A stretch of 64,000 bases of DNA from positions 1 through 64,000 of the forward strand of contig NZ_JODY01000003.1 in the NCBI RefSeq assembly GCF_000718015.1. Direction: 5' to 3'. The DNA comes from Streptomyces catenulae (lineage in GTDB: Bacteria; Actinomycetota; Actinomycetes; Streptomycetales; Streptomycetaceae). Shown here piece after piece: positions 45,775-55,698 of the stretch. A program made the position numbers and the translations under genes. The first letter of the stretch is position 1; each line of letters begins with the position of its first letter. Below the pieces are notes generated by a model. It saw only the letters and a program-made list of their open reading frames with translations. It was not told where the DNA came from and searched no databases.

Positions 45775-46679
45775 TGAGTGCGCAGACCGAGCCCGCCGCC
45801 CGCCACGCCGCACCGAAGGGCGGACCGGGCCGCGCGGGGCGCCGCGGCGGCGAGGGCGGCGTGCTGAACGTCTTCTCCCACGGCGTCCTGGTGATCTGGG
45901 GCCTGCTGGTCACCATGCCGCTGCTGTGGGCGGTGGTCTCCTCCTTCAAGGACGACGCGGAGATCTTCAGCTCGCCCTGGAGCCTGCCCTCGGTGTTCCA
46001 CCCGGACAACTGGGTGCGCGCCTGGGAGAAGGCGAACATGAGCGAGTACTTCCTCAACTCGCTGATCGTGGTGGGCGGTTCGCTGATCGGCACGATGGTG
46101 CTCGGCTCGATGGCGGCCTATGTGCTGGCCCGCTTCGACTTCCCCGGCAACCGCTTCCTGTACTTCCTCTTCGTCGGCGGCATGGGCTTCCCGGTGATCC
46201 TGGCGCTGGTGCCGCTCTTCTTCGTCATGAAGAACATGGCGCTGCTGGACACCTACCACGGGCTGATATGCGTCTACATCGCGTATTCGCTGCCGTTCAC
46301 GGTCTTCTTCCTCAGCGGGTTCTTCAAGACGCTGCCGACCTCGGTGGCGGAGGCGGCGCTCATCGACGGCGCCTCCCACACCCGGACGTTCTTCCAGGTC
46401 ATGCTGCCGATGGCGAAGCCGGGCCTGATCAGCGTCGGCATCTTCAACTTCCTGGGGCAGTGGAACCAGTACCTGCTGCCGACGGTGCTCAACGTCGGCG
46501 ACCCGCACAAGAAGATGCTCACCCAGGGGCTGGTCGCGCTCGCGGTCAGCCAGGGGTACAAGGGCGACTGGTCCGGGCTCTTCGCCGGGCTGACCATCGC
46601 GATGCTCCCGGTGCTCGCGGCGTACATCATCTTCCAGCGGCAGGTGGTCGCCGGGCTCACCGCCGGCGCGCTCAAGTAG
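45774..46679 (+). CDS. ngcG: ABC sugar permease (NgcG-like)
   Basis: A 301-residue MalG-type permease with six hydrophobic segments and a polar Gly/Arg-rich N-terminal tail of about 30 residues. The EAA loop is SVAEAALIDGASHTRTFFQVMLPMAKPGL (about residues 180-208). It starts one base before the ngcF stop ends. A 14-bp terminator stem lies 13 bases after its stop, closing the ngcEFG-like operon before the ROK gene. Confidence 0.9.
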   Translation: MSAQTEPAARHAAPKGGPGRAGRRGGEGGVLNVFSHGVLVIWGLLVTMPLLWAVVSSFKDDAEIFSSPWSLPSVFHPDNWVRAWEKANMSEYFLNSLIVVGGSLIGTMVLGSMAAYVLARFDFPGNRFLYFLFVGGMGFPVILALVPLFFVMKNMALLDTYHGLICVYIAYSLPFTVFFLSGFFKTLPTSVAEAALIDGASHTRTFFQVMLPMAKPGLISVGIFNFLGQWNQYLLPTVLNVGDPHKKMLTQGLVALAVSQGYKGDWSGLFAGLTIAMLPVLAAYIIFQRQVVAGLTAGALK

Positions 46680-46692
46680 CCGCCGGGGCTGT

Positions 46693-46730
46693 GAGGGCCC
46701 CGCGCCGCCTTCCCGGGGCGCGGGGCCCTC
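46693..46730. terminator. Terminator after the ngc operon
   Basis: GAGGGCCCCGCGCC (46693-46706) pairs perfectly with GGCGCGGGGCCCTC (46717-46730), 10-base loop. Confidence 0.9.
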
Positions 46731-46975
46731 GGCTGCCCGGAGCGTCCGGCGCGGCGGGCCCCGCGGCGCCGTCGCCGGGGCGCTCCCGGGCGTCGCACCG
46801 CTCCGGCGCGGGCGCCCGTCCCGCCCCTTCCACCTCCGGTCGAGGACTTGACGGGAGGTGATCCGTACGGCTCAGCTTAGATTCACATGTTGGAGACAAG
46901 CCGGGCCCCGCTGGTGTGGTCCGGTCGGGCGGGCGGTCGTCGTGCCGTACGCCTCAGGCGGGAGTGGATGAGCCG

Positions 46976-48175
46976 ATGGAGACTCCGGGGTCGCAGTCCT
47001 CGCTGCACCGGGCCAATCTGGAGCGGGTCGTGCGCGCGGTACGTATGGCGGGCTCGCTCACCCAGGCGGAGATCGCCCGGAGCACGGGGCTGTCCGCGGC
47101 GACCGTCTCGAACATCGTTCGTGAGTTGAAGGACGGCGGCACCGTCGAGGTGACGCCCACCTCCGCCGGGGGGCGCCGGGCCCGCAGCGTGTCGCTCTCC
47201 GGTGACGCCGGGATCGTCGTCGGCATCGATTTCGGCCACTCCCATCTGCGGGTCGCGGTCGGCAACCTCGCCCACCAGGTGCTCGCCGAGGACGCCGAGC
47301 CGATCGACGTGGACGCCTCCGCCGCCGAGGGGATGGACCGCGCCGAGCGGCTGGTCGCCCGGCTCGTCGAGGCGACCGGTATCGCCCGGGACAAGGTCAT
47401 CGGCGTCGGGCTCGGCGTGCCCGGCCCCATCGACGTCGAGTCGGGCACCCTCGGCTCCACCGCGATCCTGCCGGGCTGGACGGGCACCAACCCGGGCGCG
47501 GAACTGTCCGGGCGCCTCGGCGTCCCCGTCCACGTCGACAACGACGCCAACCTCGGCGCCCTGGGCGAGCTGGTCTGGGGCAGCGGGCGGGGCGCCGCCG
47601 ACCTGGCGTACATCAAGGTGGCCAGCGGCGTCGGCGCCGGTCTGGTCATCGGCGGGCGGATCTACCGCGGGCCGGGCGGTACGGCGGGCGAGATCGGCCA
47701 CATCACGCTCGACGAGTCCGGGCCGGTCTGCCGCTGCGGCAACCGCGGCTGCCTGGAGACGTTCACCGCCGCCCGCTACGTCCTGCCGCTGCTCCGGCCC
47801 GGCCACGGCCCGGATCTGACGATGGCGCGCGTGGTGGAGCTGGCCCGCGAGGGCGACCCCGGGTGCCGACGGGTCATCGCGGACGTGGGCCGCCACGTGG
47901 GCAGCGGCGTCGCCAACCTCTGCAATCTGCTCAACCCGAGCCGGGTGGTGCTCGGCGGCGATCTCGCGGAGGCGGGGGAGCTGGTGCTCGGGCCGATCCG
48001 GGAGTCGGTGTCGCGGTACGCGATCCCCAGCGCGGCACGGCAGTTGGGCATCGTGCCCGGCACGCTGGGCGGCCGCGCGGAGGTGCTCGGGGCGCTCGCG
48101 CTGGTGCTCAGCGAGATGGGGGACGCCACCCTGCTCGACGGCGCGCAGGCCGTCCACGGCGCCGCGTCCGCATGA
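46976..48175 (+). CDS. ROK-family transcriptional regulator (Rok7B7-like)
   Basis: A 399-residue protein. N-terminal winged helix (about residues 12-65: RANLERVVRAVRMAGSLTQAEIARSTGLSAATVSNIVREL), then the ROK sugar-kinase-like fold with the ATP-site start GIDFGHSHLRVAVG, VDNDANLGALGE, GEIGHI and the zinc motif CRCGNRGCLE. Its place between ngcEFG and xylFGH is that of Rok7B7 in S. coelicolor, which controls xylose and N-acetylglucosamine uptake and affects antibiotic production. The shared palindrome in front of GH92 and xylF is a good target candidate. Start ATG at 46976; a GTG four codons earlier is as likely. Confidence 0.88.
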   Translation: METPGSQSSLHRANLERVVRAVRMAGSLTQAEIARSTGLSAATVSNIVRELKDGGTVEVTPTSAGGRRARSVSLSGDAGIVVGIDFGHSHLRVAVGNLAHQVLAEDAEPIDVDASAAEGMDRAERLVARLVEATGIARDKVIGVGLGVPGPIDVESGTLGSTAILPGWTGTNPGAELSGRLGVPVHVDNDANLGALGELVWGSGRGAADLAYIKVASGVGAGLVIGGRIYRGPGGTAGEIGHITLDESGPVCRCGNRGCLETFTAARYVLPLLRPGHGPDLTMARVVELAREGDPGCRRVIADVGRHVGSGVANLCNLLNPSRVVLGGDLAEAGELVLGPIRESVSRYAIPSAARQLGIVPGTLGGRAEVLGALALVLSEMGDATLLDGAQAVHGAASA

Positions 48176-48232
48176 GGAGGCCCGGTGCACGGAAGGTGGC
48201 TGAGCCGCGTATGACTTCAGGCACCTAACGTA

Positions 48233-48246
48233 TGGCACCGTTGTCA
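48233..48246. promoter_or_regulatory. Operator-like palindrome upstream of xylF
   Basis: TGGCA-CCGT-TGTCA, about 100 bases before the xylF start and just after the ROK gene. It differs from the GH92 copy at two of 14 positions. Confidence 0.55.
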
Positions 48247-48346
48247 TCTCGTTAAGAATTTACTCCTTGACGGCCCGCTGGCGGCCGAGTTGACTTCCAG
48301 CCACCTCGGCCGCAAGGACGCGGCCTCGTCAGGGAGGCAAGCTCAC

Positions 48347-49441
48347 ATGAATGTCTGGACGCGTCGCGCCGTCATAGGCACCGCCGCCGTTTCGATGGCC
48401 CTCTCGGTCGCCGCCTGCGGCAAGGCGGGCGGCGACGGCAAGGCCGCGGGCGGGGACGGCAAGACCATCGGCCTGCTGCTGCCGGAGAACAAGACCACCC
48501 GCTACGAGACCTTCGACCGGCCGCTCATGGAGGCGAAGATCAAGGCGCTCTGCGCCGACTGCGAGGTCAAGTACAACAACGCGGCGCAGGAGACGGAGAC
48601 CCAGAAGAAGCAGTTCGACGCGCTGATCACCCAGGGCGTCAAGGTGATCATCCTGGACCCGGTCGACTACAAGGCCACCAAGTCCTGGGTCAACCAGGCG
48701 GCCAAGAAGGGCGTCAAGGTCGTCGCGTACGACCGGCTGGCCGAGGGCGAGATCTCCGCGTACGTCTCCTACGACAACGAGAAGATCGGCCGCCTCCAGG
48801 GCGAGGCGCTGGTCAAGGCGCTCGGCAGCGACGCGAAGAACAGCAACGTCGTGATGATCAACGGCTCGCCGACCGACGCCAACGCGCCGTTCTTCAAGCG
48901 GGGCGCGCACACCGTCCTCGACAAGCAGGTCAAGAAGATCGTCTACGAGCAGGACATCCCGGACTGGTCGTCGGACGAGGCCAACAAGAAGATGAGCGCG
49001 GCCATCGACTCGCTCGGCAAGGACGGCTTCCAGGGCGTCTACGCCGCCAACGACGGCGAGGCGGGCGGCGTGATCACCGCCCTCAAGCAGCAGGGCGTCA
49101 AGGTCCCGGTCGGCGGCCAGGACTCCGAACTGGCGGGCCTGCAGCGCGTTCTCAAGGGTGACCAGGCGTTCACCATCTACAAGCAGATCAAGCCGCAGGC
49201 GGACGCCACCGCCGAGATCGCGGTGAAGCTCCTCAAGGGCGAGAAGATCGACGGGCTGACGTCCACCGAGGTCGACAGCCTCAGCGGCGACGTCAAGGGC
49301 ATCCCGGCGAAGCTCTACGACGCCCAGGTCGTGACCAAGGACAACGTCAAGGACACGATCATCAAGGACAAGGTCTACAAGGCGAGCCAGCTCTGCACCG
49401 CCGATGTGAAGGCGGCGTGCGAGAAGGCCGGTATCAAGTAG
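48347..49441 (+). CDS. xylF: Sugar-binding lipoprotein XylF-like
   Basis: A 364-residue binding protein with a lipoprotein signal (TRRAVIGTAAVSMALSVAAC, lipid Cys near residue 24) and a type I periplasmic-binding fold: TIGLLLPENKTTRYETFDRPLMEAKIKAL, AAQETETQKKQFDALITQGVKVIILDPVD and VPVGGQDSELAGLQRVLKGDQAFTIYKQIK match the D-xylose binder XylF. Two Cys near the N-terminus (ALCADCEV) and two near the C-terminus (QLCTADVKAACEKAG) may form disulfides. ATG at 48347 follows AGGGAGG. It is the first gene of the xylFGH operon. Xylose is the likely ligand but not proven. Confidence 0.88.
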   Translation: MNVWTRRAVIGTAAVSMALSVAACGKAGGDGKAAGGDGKTIGLLLPENKTTRYETFDRPLMEAKIKALCADCEVKYNNAAQETETQKKQFDALITQGVKVIILDPVDYKATKSWVNQAAKKGVKVVAYDRLAEGEISAYVSYDNEKIGRLQGEALVKALGSDAKNSNVVMINGSPTDANAPFFKRGAHTVLDKQVKKIVYEQDIPDWSSDEANKKMSAAIDSLGKDGFQGVYAANDGEAGGVITALKQQGVKVPVGGQDSELAGLQRVLKGDQAFTIYKQIKPQADATAEIAVKLLKGEKIDGLTSTEVDSLSGDVKGIPAKLYDAQVVTKDNVKDTIIKDKVYKASQLCTADVKAACEKAGIK

Positions 49442-49642
49442 CCCGTCCGGTCCGCCCGGGGCGCGCGAGGCGGCAGCCGCCGCCGGACCCGCGGCCCGGG
49501 CGGACCGCCGCACCGGCCCCGCGCCGCGCCCCGGCCCGCGCCCCCGTATCCCGGTGCCCCGTCACACCCCACCCCCCTCGCACAACCCGGTGCCCCGCAC
49601 CACCGTCCCGCCCCTGTGAAGGCGGCGAAGGAGATGATGTCC

Positions 49643-50434
49643 GTGTCCGCTACGCCCGTGCTGGCGTTGCGCAAGGTCTCCAAGCGGTTCGGCGCCGTCC
49701 AGGCGCTCACCGACGTCACGCTGGAGATCCACCCCGGTGAGGTGGTCGCCCTGGTCGGCGACAACGGCGCCGGTAAGTCCACCCTCGTCAAGACGATCTC
49801 GGGTGTGCACCCGGTCGACGACGGCACCATCGAGTGGGAGGGCGCGCCGGTCCGCATCGCCAAGCCGCACGACGCCCAGGAGTTGGGCGTCGCCACCGTC
49901 TACCAGGACCTCGCGCTCTGCGACAACCTCGACGTCGTCGCCAACCTCTACCTCGGCAACGAGCTGCGCGGCGCGGGCGTCCTGGACGAGATCGCGATGG
50001 AGAAGCGGGCCAAGGAACTGCTGGACACCCTGTCCATCCGTATCCCCAGCGTCCGTATCCCGGTCGCGGCGCTCTCCGGCGGGCAGCGGCAGGTCGTGGC
50101 CATCGCCCGCGCGCTGATCGGCGAGCCGAAGGTCGTCATCCTCGACGAGCCGACCGCCGCGCTCGGCGTCGAGCAGACCGCGCAGGTCCTCGACCTCGTG
50201 GAGCGGCTGCGGGAGCGGAACCTCGGCACCATCCTCATCAGCCACAACATGGCCGATGTGCAGGCCGTCGCCGACCGGGTCGCGGTGCTCCGGCTGGGCC
50301 GCAACAACGGCGTCTTCGACGTCGCCGACACCTCGCACGAAGAGATCATCGCGGCCATCACCGGCGCCTCGGACAACGCCGTCACCCGCCGCAGGGCCCG
50401 TACCGAGCAGGTCAGGAAGGAGGAGGCGCGATGA
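49643..50434 (+). CDS. xylG: Sugar ABC ATPase XylG-like (single domain)
   Basis: About 263 residues with one complete ATPase domain: Walker A GDNGAGKSTL (about residues 41-50), signature LSGGQRQ (about 142), Walker B VVILDEPTA and H-loop ISHN. Typical XylG/RbsA/AraG ATPases carry two fused copies (about 500 residues); this one has a single copy and should work as a homodimer, as in other streptomycetes. GTG at 49643 was chosen because AAGGAG lies nine bases upstream; ATG codons at 49634 and 49637 are alternatives. Its end overlaps the xylH start (ATGA). The gap after xylF is about 200 bases without a clear terminator. Confidence 0.88.
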   Translation: MSATPVLALRKVSKRFGAVQALTDVTLEIHPGEVVALVGDNGAGKSTLVKTISGVHPVDDGTIEWEGAPVRIAKPHDAQELGVATVYQDLALCDNLDVVANLYLGNELRGAGVLDEIAMEKRAKELLDTLSIRIPSVRIPVAALSGGQRQVVAIARALIGEPKVVILDEPTAALGVEQTAQVLDLVERLRERNLGTILISHNMADVQAVADRVAVLRLGRNNGVFDVADTSHEEIIAAITGASDNAVTRRRARTEQVRKEEAR

Positions 50435-51723
50435 GTGACCTCACGAAGAAGACGGCGGAGACCGCCGAGCCGGAGACCGCCGAGGCGCCCGCCGTCCCGG
50501 CCGTCGACCCCCGCCTCCTCGTCCGGGAGCGGGGCTTCGCCGGGTATCTGGAAGAGTTCGCCCGCCGCCTGCGCGGCGGTGAGCTGGGGTCGCTGCCGGT
50601 CGTCGTCGGGCTGATCGTCATCGCCGTCGTCTTCCAGCTGAAGAACAGCTCCTTCCTCTCCGCCGACAGCCTCGCCAACATCGGCGTCTACACCTCCGGC
50701 CTCGGCATCATGGCCGTCGGCATCGTCTTCGTGCTGCTGCTCGGCGAGATCGACCTCTCCGTCGGCTCGGTCGCCGGTGTCGGCGCGGCGGTGTGGGCGG
50801 TGCTGAGCGTCACCCACGGCGTCAACGACTGGCTCGCTGTCCTCCTCGCCGTCGCGGCGGGCGCCGCCATCGGCACCCTGCACGGCTTCTTCTTCGCCAA
50901 GATCGGCGTCCCCGCGTTCGTCGTCACGCTCGCCGGATTCCTCGGCTGGAGCGGTCTGCAGATCTGGCTGATGGGCAAGGAGGGCTCCATCAACACGCCC
51001 TCGGGCAGTGTGGTGGAGAACCTCACCGGCTACTACTTCGAGGACAAGGCGGCCGCCTACGGCCTCGCCCTCGTCGCCGTCCTGGCGTACGCCGGGTCGC
51101 TGCTGTGGGAGGCGCGCCGCCGCCGGGCCGCGGCGCTGCCGTCCCGCCCGGCGAGCGAGATCGCGCTGCGCACCGGCGTCGTCGCGGTCCTCGCCTTCGC
51201 CGTCGCCTACGTCCTGAACGAGCCGGACGGCGCCCGCGGGCTGCCGCTGGCGCTGGTGCTCTTCCTCGCCGTCCTCGTCCTCGCGGACTTCGTGGTGCGC
51301 CGCACCTCCTACGGGCGGCAGATCTTCGCGGTCGGCGGCAACGCGGAGGCGGCCCGCCGCGCCGGTATCAACGTCAACCGGATCCGCGTCACGGTCTTCG
51401 CGGTCTCCGGCATGCTGGCGGCCTTCGGCGGGCTCTTCATCGCCAGCCTCTCCGGCGGCGCCACCAAGAACCTCGGCGCCGGGAACACCCTGATGAATGT
51501 GATCGCCGCGGCGGTCATCGGCGGCACCAGCCTCTTCGGCGGGCGCGGCAAGATCTGGTCGGCGCTGCTCGGCATGCTCGTGATCCAGTCGATTCAGCAG
51601 GGTCTGAACCTCCTCGGCATGGCGAGCGAGATCCAGTACATGATCACCGGTGCGGTGCTGCTCGCGGCGGTGGTCATCGACTCGCTCTCCCGCCGGACGC
51701 AGAAGACCGCCGGACGGACCTGA
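50431..51723 (+). CDS. xylH: Sugar ABC permease XylH-like
   Basis: A 430-residue permease of the ribose/xylose class with 10 or more hydrophobic segments after a polar acidic N-terminal tail (about 45 residues). Signature parts: VLLLGEIDLSVGSVAGVGAA (about residues 102-121), GLQIWLMGKEGSINTPSG, and GRQIFAVGGNAEAARRAGINV with the following IGGTSLFGGRGKIWSALLG. The ATG overlaps the xylG stop. It pairs with XylF and XylG to import a pentose or related sugar. A strong terminator follows. Confidence 0.9.
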   Translation: MSDLTKKTAETAEPETAEAPAVPAVDPRLLVRERGFAGYLEEFARRLRGGELGSLPVVVGLIVIAVVFQLKNSSFLSADSLANIGVYTSGLGIMAVGIVFVLLLGEIDLSVGSVAGVGAAVWAVLSVTHGVNDWLAVLLAVAAGAAIGTLHGFFFAKIGVPAFVVTLAGFLGWSGLQIWLMGKEGSINTPSGSVVENLTGYYFEDKAAAYGLALVAVLAYAGSLLWEARRRRAAALPSRPASEIALRTGVVAVLAFAVAYVLNEPDGARGLPLALVLFLAVLVLADFVVRRTSYGRQIFAVGGNAEAARRAGINVNRIRVTVFAVSGMLAAFGGLFIASLSGGATKNLGAGNTLMNVIAAAVIGGTSLFGGRGKIWSALLGMLVIQSIQQGLNLLGMASEIQYMITGAVLLAAVVIDSLSRRTQKTAGRT

Positions 51724-51747
51724 GCCCGGCCCGTACCCGCGCGCAGC

Positions 51748-51778
51748 GGCCCCCACCAGGCACCTTCCGGTGGGGGCC
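51748..51778. terminator. Terminator after xylH
   Basis: GGCCCCCACC (51748-51757) pairs perfectly with GGTGGGGGCC (51769-51778), 11-base loop, 24 bases after the stop. Confidence 0.88.
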
Positions 51779-51926
51779 GCCGTATGTGCGGCGGGCGGCC
51801 GAATCCCACGGGTCACCCGAGTGACATACATCGCGAGGCCCGAAGGTCGCGGCGGGCACCGGAACATTAGACTCGGCTGATCAGCAACCTCGACCAGTTT
51901 CGAAGCACGACAAGCAGGGAGGCACA

Positions 51927-53927
51927 GTGCAGAAGGTGCCGCGCGAAGCGCGCCAGGCCGGGGCGGTGGCCGGAGACGGACGGGAGTTGCTGACCCGTAT
52001 CGAAGGTCCACGCGACCTGGACCGGCTCACCCCGCAGCAGCTCGGACAGCTCGCCGGGGAGATCCGTACCTTCCTCGTCGACGCCGTCGCCCGGACCGGC
52101 GGCCACCTCGGCCCCAACCTCGGTGTGGTCGAGCTGACCATCGCCCTGCACCGGGTCTTCGACTCCCCGAAGGACCGCGTCCTCTTCGACACCGGACACC
52201 AGTCCTACGTCCACAAGCTGCTCACCGGCCGCCAGGACTTCGGCCGGCTGCGCGCCAAGGGCGGCCTGTCCGGCTACCCCTCGCGCGCCGAGTCCGAGCA
52301 CGACGTCATCGAGAACAGCCACGCCTCGACGGTGCTGGGCTGGGCCGACGGTCTGGCCAAGGCCAACCAGGTGCGCGGCAAGGACGACCATGTCGTCGCG
52401 GTGATCGGCGACGGCGCGCTGACCGGCGGTATGGCCTGGGAGGCGCTCAACAACATCGCGGTCGCCAAGGACCGCCCGCTGGTCATCGTCGTCAACGACA
52501 ACGAGCGCTCCTACGCGCCGACCATCGGCGGCCTCGCCGACCACCTCGCCACGCTGCGCACCACCGACGGGTACGAGAAGTTCCTCGCCCGCGGCAAGGA
52601 CCTGCTGGAGCGCACCCCGGTCGTCGGCAAGCCGCTCTACGAGACGCTGCACGGCGCCAAGAAGGGCCTCAAGGACTTCATCGCCCCGCAGGGCATGTTC
52701 GAGGACCTGGGCCTGAAGTACGTCGGCCCGATCGACGGCCACGACCTGGAGGCGCTGGAGTCGGCGCTGACGCGCGCCAAGCGCTTCGGCGGCCCCGTCA
52801 TCGTCCACTGCCTGACGGAGAAGGGCCGCGGCTACAAGCCCGCCGAGCAGGACGAGGCGGACCGTTTCCACGGCATCGGCGTCATCCATCCGGACACCGG
52901 TCTGCCGGTCGCCGCGTCCGGCGCCGACTGGACCTCCGTCTTCGGCGAGGAGATGGTCAAGCTCGGCCACGAGCGCGCGGACATCGTCGCGATCACCGCC
53001 GCGATGCTCCAGCCCGTCGGCCTGAAGAAGTTCGCCGCCGCCTTCCCCGACCGGATCTACGACGTCGGCATCGCCGAGCAGCACGGCGCGGTCTCCGCCG
53101 CCGGTCTGGCCACCGGCGGTCTCCACCCGGTCTTCGCGCTGTACGCCACGTTCCTCAACCGCGCCTTCGACCAGGTGCTGATGGACGTCGCGTTGCACAG
53201 GTGCGGCGTGACCTTCGTCCTGGACCGCTCCGGTGTCACCGGCACCGACGGCGCCTCCCACAACGGCATGTGGGACATGTCACTGCTCCAGGTCGTGCCC
53301 GGCCTGCGGATCGCCGCGCCGCGCGACGCCGACCAGGTCCGCGCGCAGCTGCGGGAGGCCGTCGAGGTCGATGACGCGCCGACGGTGGTGCGCTACTCCA
53401 AGGGCGCGGTCGGTCCGGCCGTCGAGGCGGTCGGCACGGTCGGCGGCATGGATGTGCTGCGCGCCCCGGTGGCGGTCGCCGGGCGCCCCGATGTGCTGCT
53501 GGTCTCGGTCGGCGCGCTCGCCCCGATGTGCCTGGAGGTCGCCGCCCTCCTCGACAAGCAGGGCATCTCCTCCACCGTCGTCGACCCGCGCTGGGTCAAG
53601 CCGGTCGACCCGGAGCTGCCCGGTCTCGCCGCCGAGCACCGCGTCGTGGTCACCGTCGAGGACAACATCCGCACCGGTGGCGTCGGCGCGGCCGTGGCGC
53701 AGGCGCTGCGGGATGCGGGCGTGGACCTCCCGCTGCGTGACTTCGGCATCCCCGAGCGCTTCCTCGACCACGCCTCCCGCAAGGAGGTCATGGCCGAGAT
53801 CGGGCTGACCGCGCCGGACATCGCCCGGCAGGTCACCGGTCTGGTGGCCAAGCTGGACGGCCGGTTCGAGGGCGCGTCGGCGAGCGCCGCGGGCTCGCCG
53901 CGTCCGGCGGAGGTCGCGGGCGACTGA
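51927..53927 (+). CDS. dxs: 1-Deoxy-D-xylulose-5-phosphate synthase
   Basis: First enzyme of the MEP isoprenoid pathway: condenses pyruvate and glyceraldehyde 3-phosphate with thiamine diphosphate. The protein is 666 residues. Marks: [34 protein letters not shown], the ThDP motif [16 protein letters not shown] (about residues 156-171) with [12 protein letters not shown], and the transketolase Pyr domain with [21 protein letters not shown] at 51927 follows AGGGAGG; this gives an 18-residue extension before [14 protein letters not shown], where many homologues begin, so a later start remains possible. It is followed by a terminator and is a single-gene unit. Confidence 0.95.
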   Translation: MQKVPREARQAGAVAGDGRELLTRIEGPRDLDRLTPQQLGQLAGEIRTFLVDAVARTGGHLGPNLGVVELTIALHRVFDSPKDRVLFDTGHQSYVHKLLTGRQDFGRLRAKGGLSGYPSRAESEHDVIENSHASTVLGWADGLAKANQVRGKDDHVVAVIGDGALTGGMAWEALNNIAVAKDRPLVIVVNDNERSYAPTIGGLADHLATLRTTDGYEKFLARGKDLLERTPVVGKPLYETLHGAKKGLKDFIAPQGMFEDLGLKYVGPIDGHDLEALESALTRAKRFGGPVIVHCLTEKGRGYKPAEQDEADRFHGIGVIHPDTGLPVAASGADWTSVFGEEMVKLGHERADIVAITAAMLQPVGLKKFAAAFPDRIYDVGIAEQHGAVSAAGLATGGLHPVFALYATFLNRAFDQVLMDVALHRCGVTFVLDRSGVTGTDGASHNGMWDMSLLQVVPGLRIAAPRDADQVRAQLREAVEVDDAPTVVRYSKGAVGPAVEAVGTVGGMDVLRAPVAVAGRPDVLLVSVGALAPMCLEVAALLDKQGISSTVVDPRWVKPVDPELPGLAAEHRVVVTVEDNIRTGGVGAAVAQALRDAGVDLPLRDFGIPERFLDHASRKEVMAEIGLTAPDIARQVTGLVAKLDGRFEGASASAAGSPRPAEVAGD

Positions 53928-53944
53928 CGCCCCTCGCGCTTCCT

Positions 53945-53981
53945 GGGCCGGTCGGCCACCTCCGGGTGCGCCGACCGGCCC
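53945..53981. terminator. Terminator after dxs
   Basis: GGGCCGGTCGGC (53945-53956) pairs perfectly with GCCGACCGGCCC (53970-53981), 13-base loop, 17 bases after the stop. Confidence 0.88.
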
Positions 53982-54110
53982 ATCCGTTTGTCCGCCGCCG
54001 CGCTCCAAAGGGTGAATCGCCGCCGCCCGGGCCCGCCACCCCTGACGATTTGTCTGTGTTGCAGAGAATCTGCCAGTTCAGGTGAGGGTCGTCCAGGCGG
54101 AGGTTCGCCC

Positions 54111-55649
54111 ATGAGCACAGAGCAGGGGCCACAGGCCCGGACACGCCGCGACCGCGGGGTGTTCCGGACCAAGAGCGTCGAGCAGTCCATCCAGGACACC
54201 GAGGAGCCGGAGCACGCGCTCAAGAAGTCCCTGTCGGCGTTGGACCTGACGGTCTTCGGCGTCGGTGTGGTCATCGGCACCGGCATCTTCGTCCTCACCG
54301 GCAAGATCGCGAAGGAGCAGGCGGGCCCGGCGGTCGCCCTCTCCTTCGTCGTCGCCGGAGTGGTCTGCGCCCTCGCCGCGCTCTGCTACGCGGAGTTCGC
54401 CTCCACCGTGCCGGTCGCCGGATCGGCGTACACCTTCTCCTACGCCTCGCTCGGCGAGTTCCCCGCCTGGATCATCGGCTGGGACCTGGTCCTGGAGCTG
54501 GCGCTGGGGTGCGCGGTGGTCGCGGTCGGCTGGTCCGGCTACATCCGCTCGCTGCTGGACTCGGCGGGCTGGCACCTGCCCGCCGAGCTGTCCGGGACCC
54601 AGGGCGGGATGTTCGGCTTCGACCTGCTCGCCTGCGTCCTGGTCCTGGTGCTGACCGCCATCCTCGTCCTCGGCATGAAGCTCTCGTCCCGGGTGACGAA
54701 CGTGATCGTCGGGATCAAGGTGACGGTGGTGCTGCTCGTCGTCATCGCCGGGGCATTCTTCATCAGCGGCGAGAACTACCACCCGTTCCTGCCGCCCACC
54801 CGCCCGCACGCGGGGGAGAGCGGCTACGCCGCCCCGCTCTCCCAGCTCCTGTTCGGCTTCACCCCGTCCAACTACGGCGTCATGGGCATCTTCGCCGCCG
54901 CCGCGGTCGTCTTCTTCGCCTTCATCGGCTTCGACATCGTCGCCACCGCCGCCGAGGAGACCCGCCACCCGCAGCGCGATGTGCCCCGCGGCATCCTCGG
55001 CTCCCTCGCCATCTGCACCTTCCTCTACGTCGCGGTGTCGATCGTGGTCACCGGGATGCAGAAGTACACCGAGCTGTCGACCGACGCCCCGCTCGCCGAC
55101 GCCTTCAAGGCGGTCGGCCACCCCGTCTACGCCGGGATCATCAGCTTCGGCGCGGCGGTCGGTCTCACCTCGGTCTGCATGATCCTGCTGCTGGGGCAGA
55201 GCCGGGTGTTCTTCGCGATGAGCCGCGACGGGCTGCTGCCGCAGTTCTTCTCCCGGGTGCACCCCACCTTCGGCACGCCCTACCGCTCCACGGTCCTGCT
55301 GGGCACGGTCGTCGCCGTCGTCGCCGGGTTCACCTCGATCAACGAGCTGGCCGAACTGGTCAACATCGGCACGCTCTTCGCCTTCGTCGTGGTCGCCCTC
55401 GGCGTCGTCCTGCTGCGCCGCTCCCGCCCCGACCTGCCCCGCGCCTTCCGCACCCCGCTGGTCCCGCTGGTCCCCGTGCTGTCGGTGCTCGCCTCGCTCT
55501 GGCTGATGCTCAACCTGCCCGCCGAGACCTGGCTCCGCTTCGCCGTCTGGATGGTCGTCGGCTTCGTCGTCTACGTCACCTACGGCCGGACGCACAGCCG
55601 TCTGGAGGGCCGCCGGGCGGCCGAGAAGGGCGCGGTCGGCGGCGGTTGA
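54111..55649 (+). CDS. APC-family amino-acid permease (cationic amino-acid type)
   Basis: A 512-residue transporter with about 12 membrane segments and a charged N-terminal tail of about 40 residues. APC signature FGVGVVIGTGIFVLTGKIA near residue 48; VAGSAYTFSYASLGEFPAWIIGWDLVLELALG and IGFDIVATAAEETRHPQRDVP match the CAT subfamily. ATG at 54111 has GGCGGAGG upstream. It is related to the permease at 13481 but distinct. No catabolic genes adjoin it, so the substrate is open; basic amino acids are most likely by family. Confidence 0.9.
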   Translation: MSTEQGPQARTRRDRGVFRTKSVEQSIQDTEEPEHALKKSLSALDLTVFGVGVVIGTGIFVLTGKIAKEQAGPAVALSFVVAGVVCALAALCYAEFASTVPVAGSAYTFSYASLGEFPAWIIGWDLVLELALGCAVVAVGWSGYIRSLLDSAGWHLPAELSGTQGGMFGFDLLACVLVLVLTAILVLGMKLSSRVTNVIVGIKVTVVLLVVIAGAFFISGENYHPFLPPTRPHAGESGYAAPLSQLLFGFTPSNYGVMGIFAAAAVVFFAFIGFDIVATAAEETRHPQRDVPRGILGSLAICTFLYVAVSIVVTGMQKYTELSTDAPLADAFKAVGHPVYAGIISFGAAVGLTSVCMILLLGQSRVFFAMSRDGLLPQFFSRVHPTFGTPYRSTVLLGTVVAVVAGFTSINELAELVNIGTLFAFVVVALGVVLLRRSRPDLPRAFRTPLVPLVPVLSVLASLWLMLNLPAETWLRFAVWMVVGFVVYVTYGRTHSRLEGRRAAEKGAVGGG

Positions 55650-55698
55650 AGACGCGGCCGCCCCACCCGTCCGCCGCGTTGAGGAGGCGGGGCCGCCC

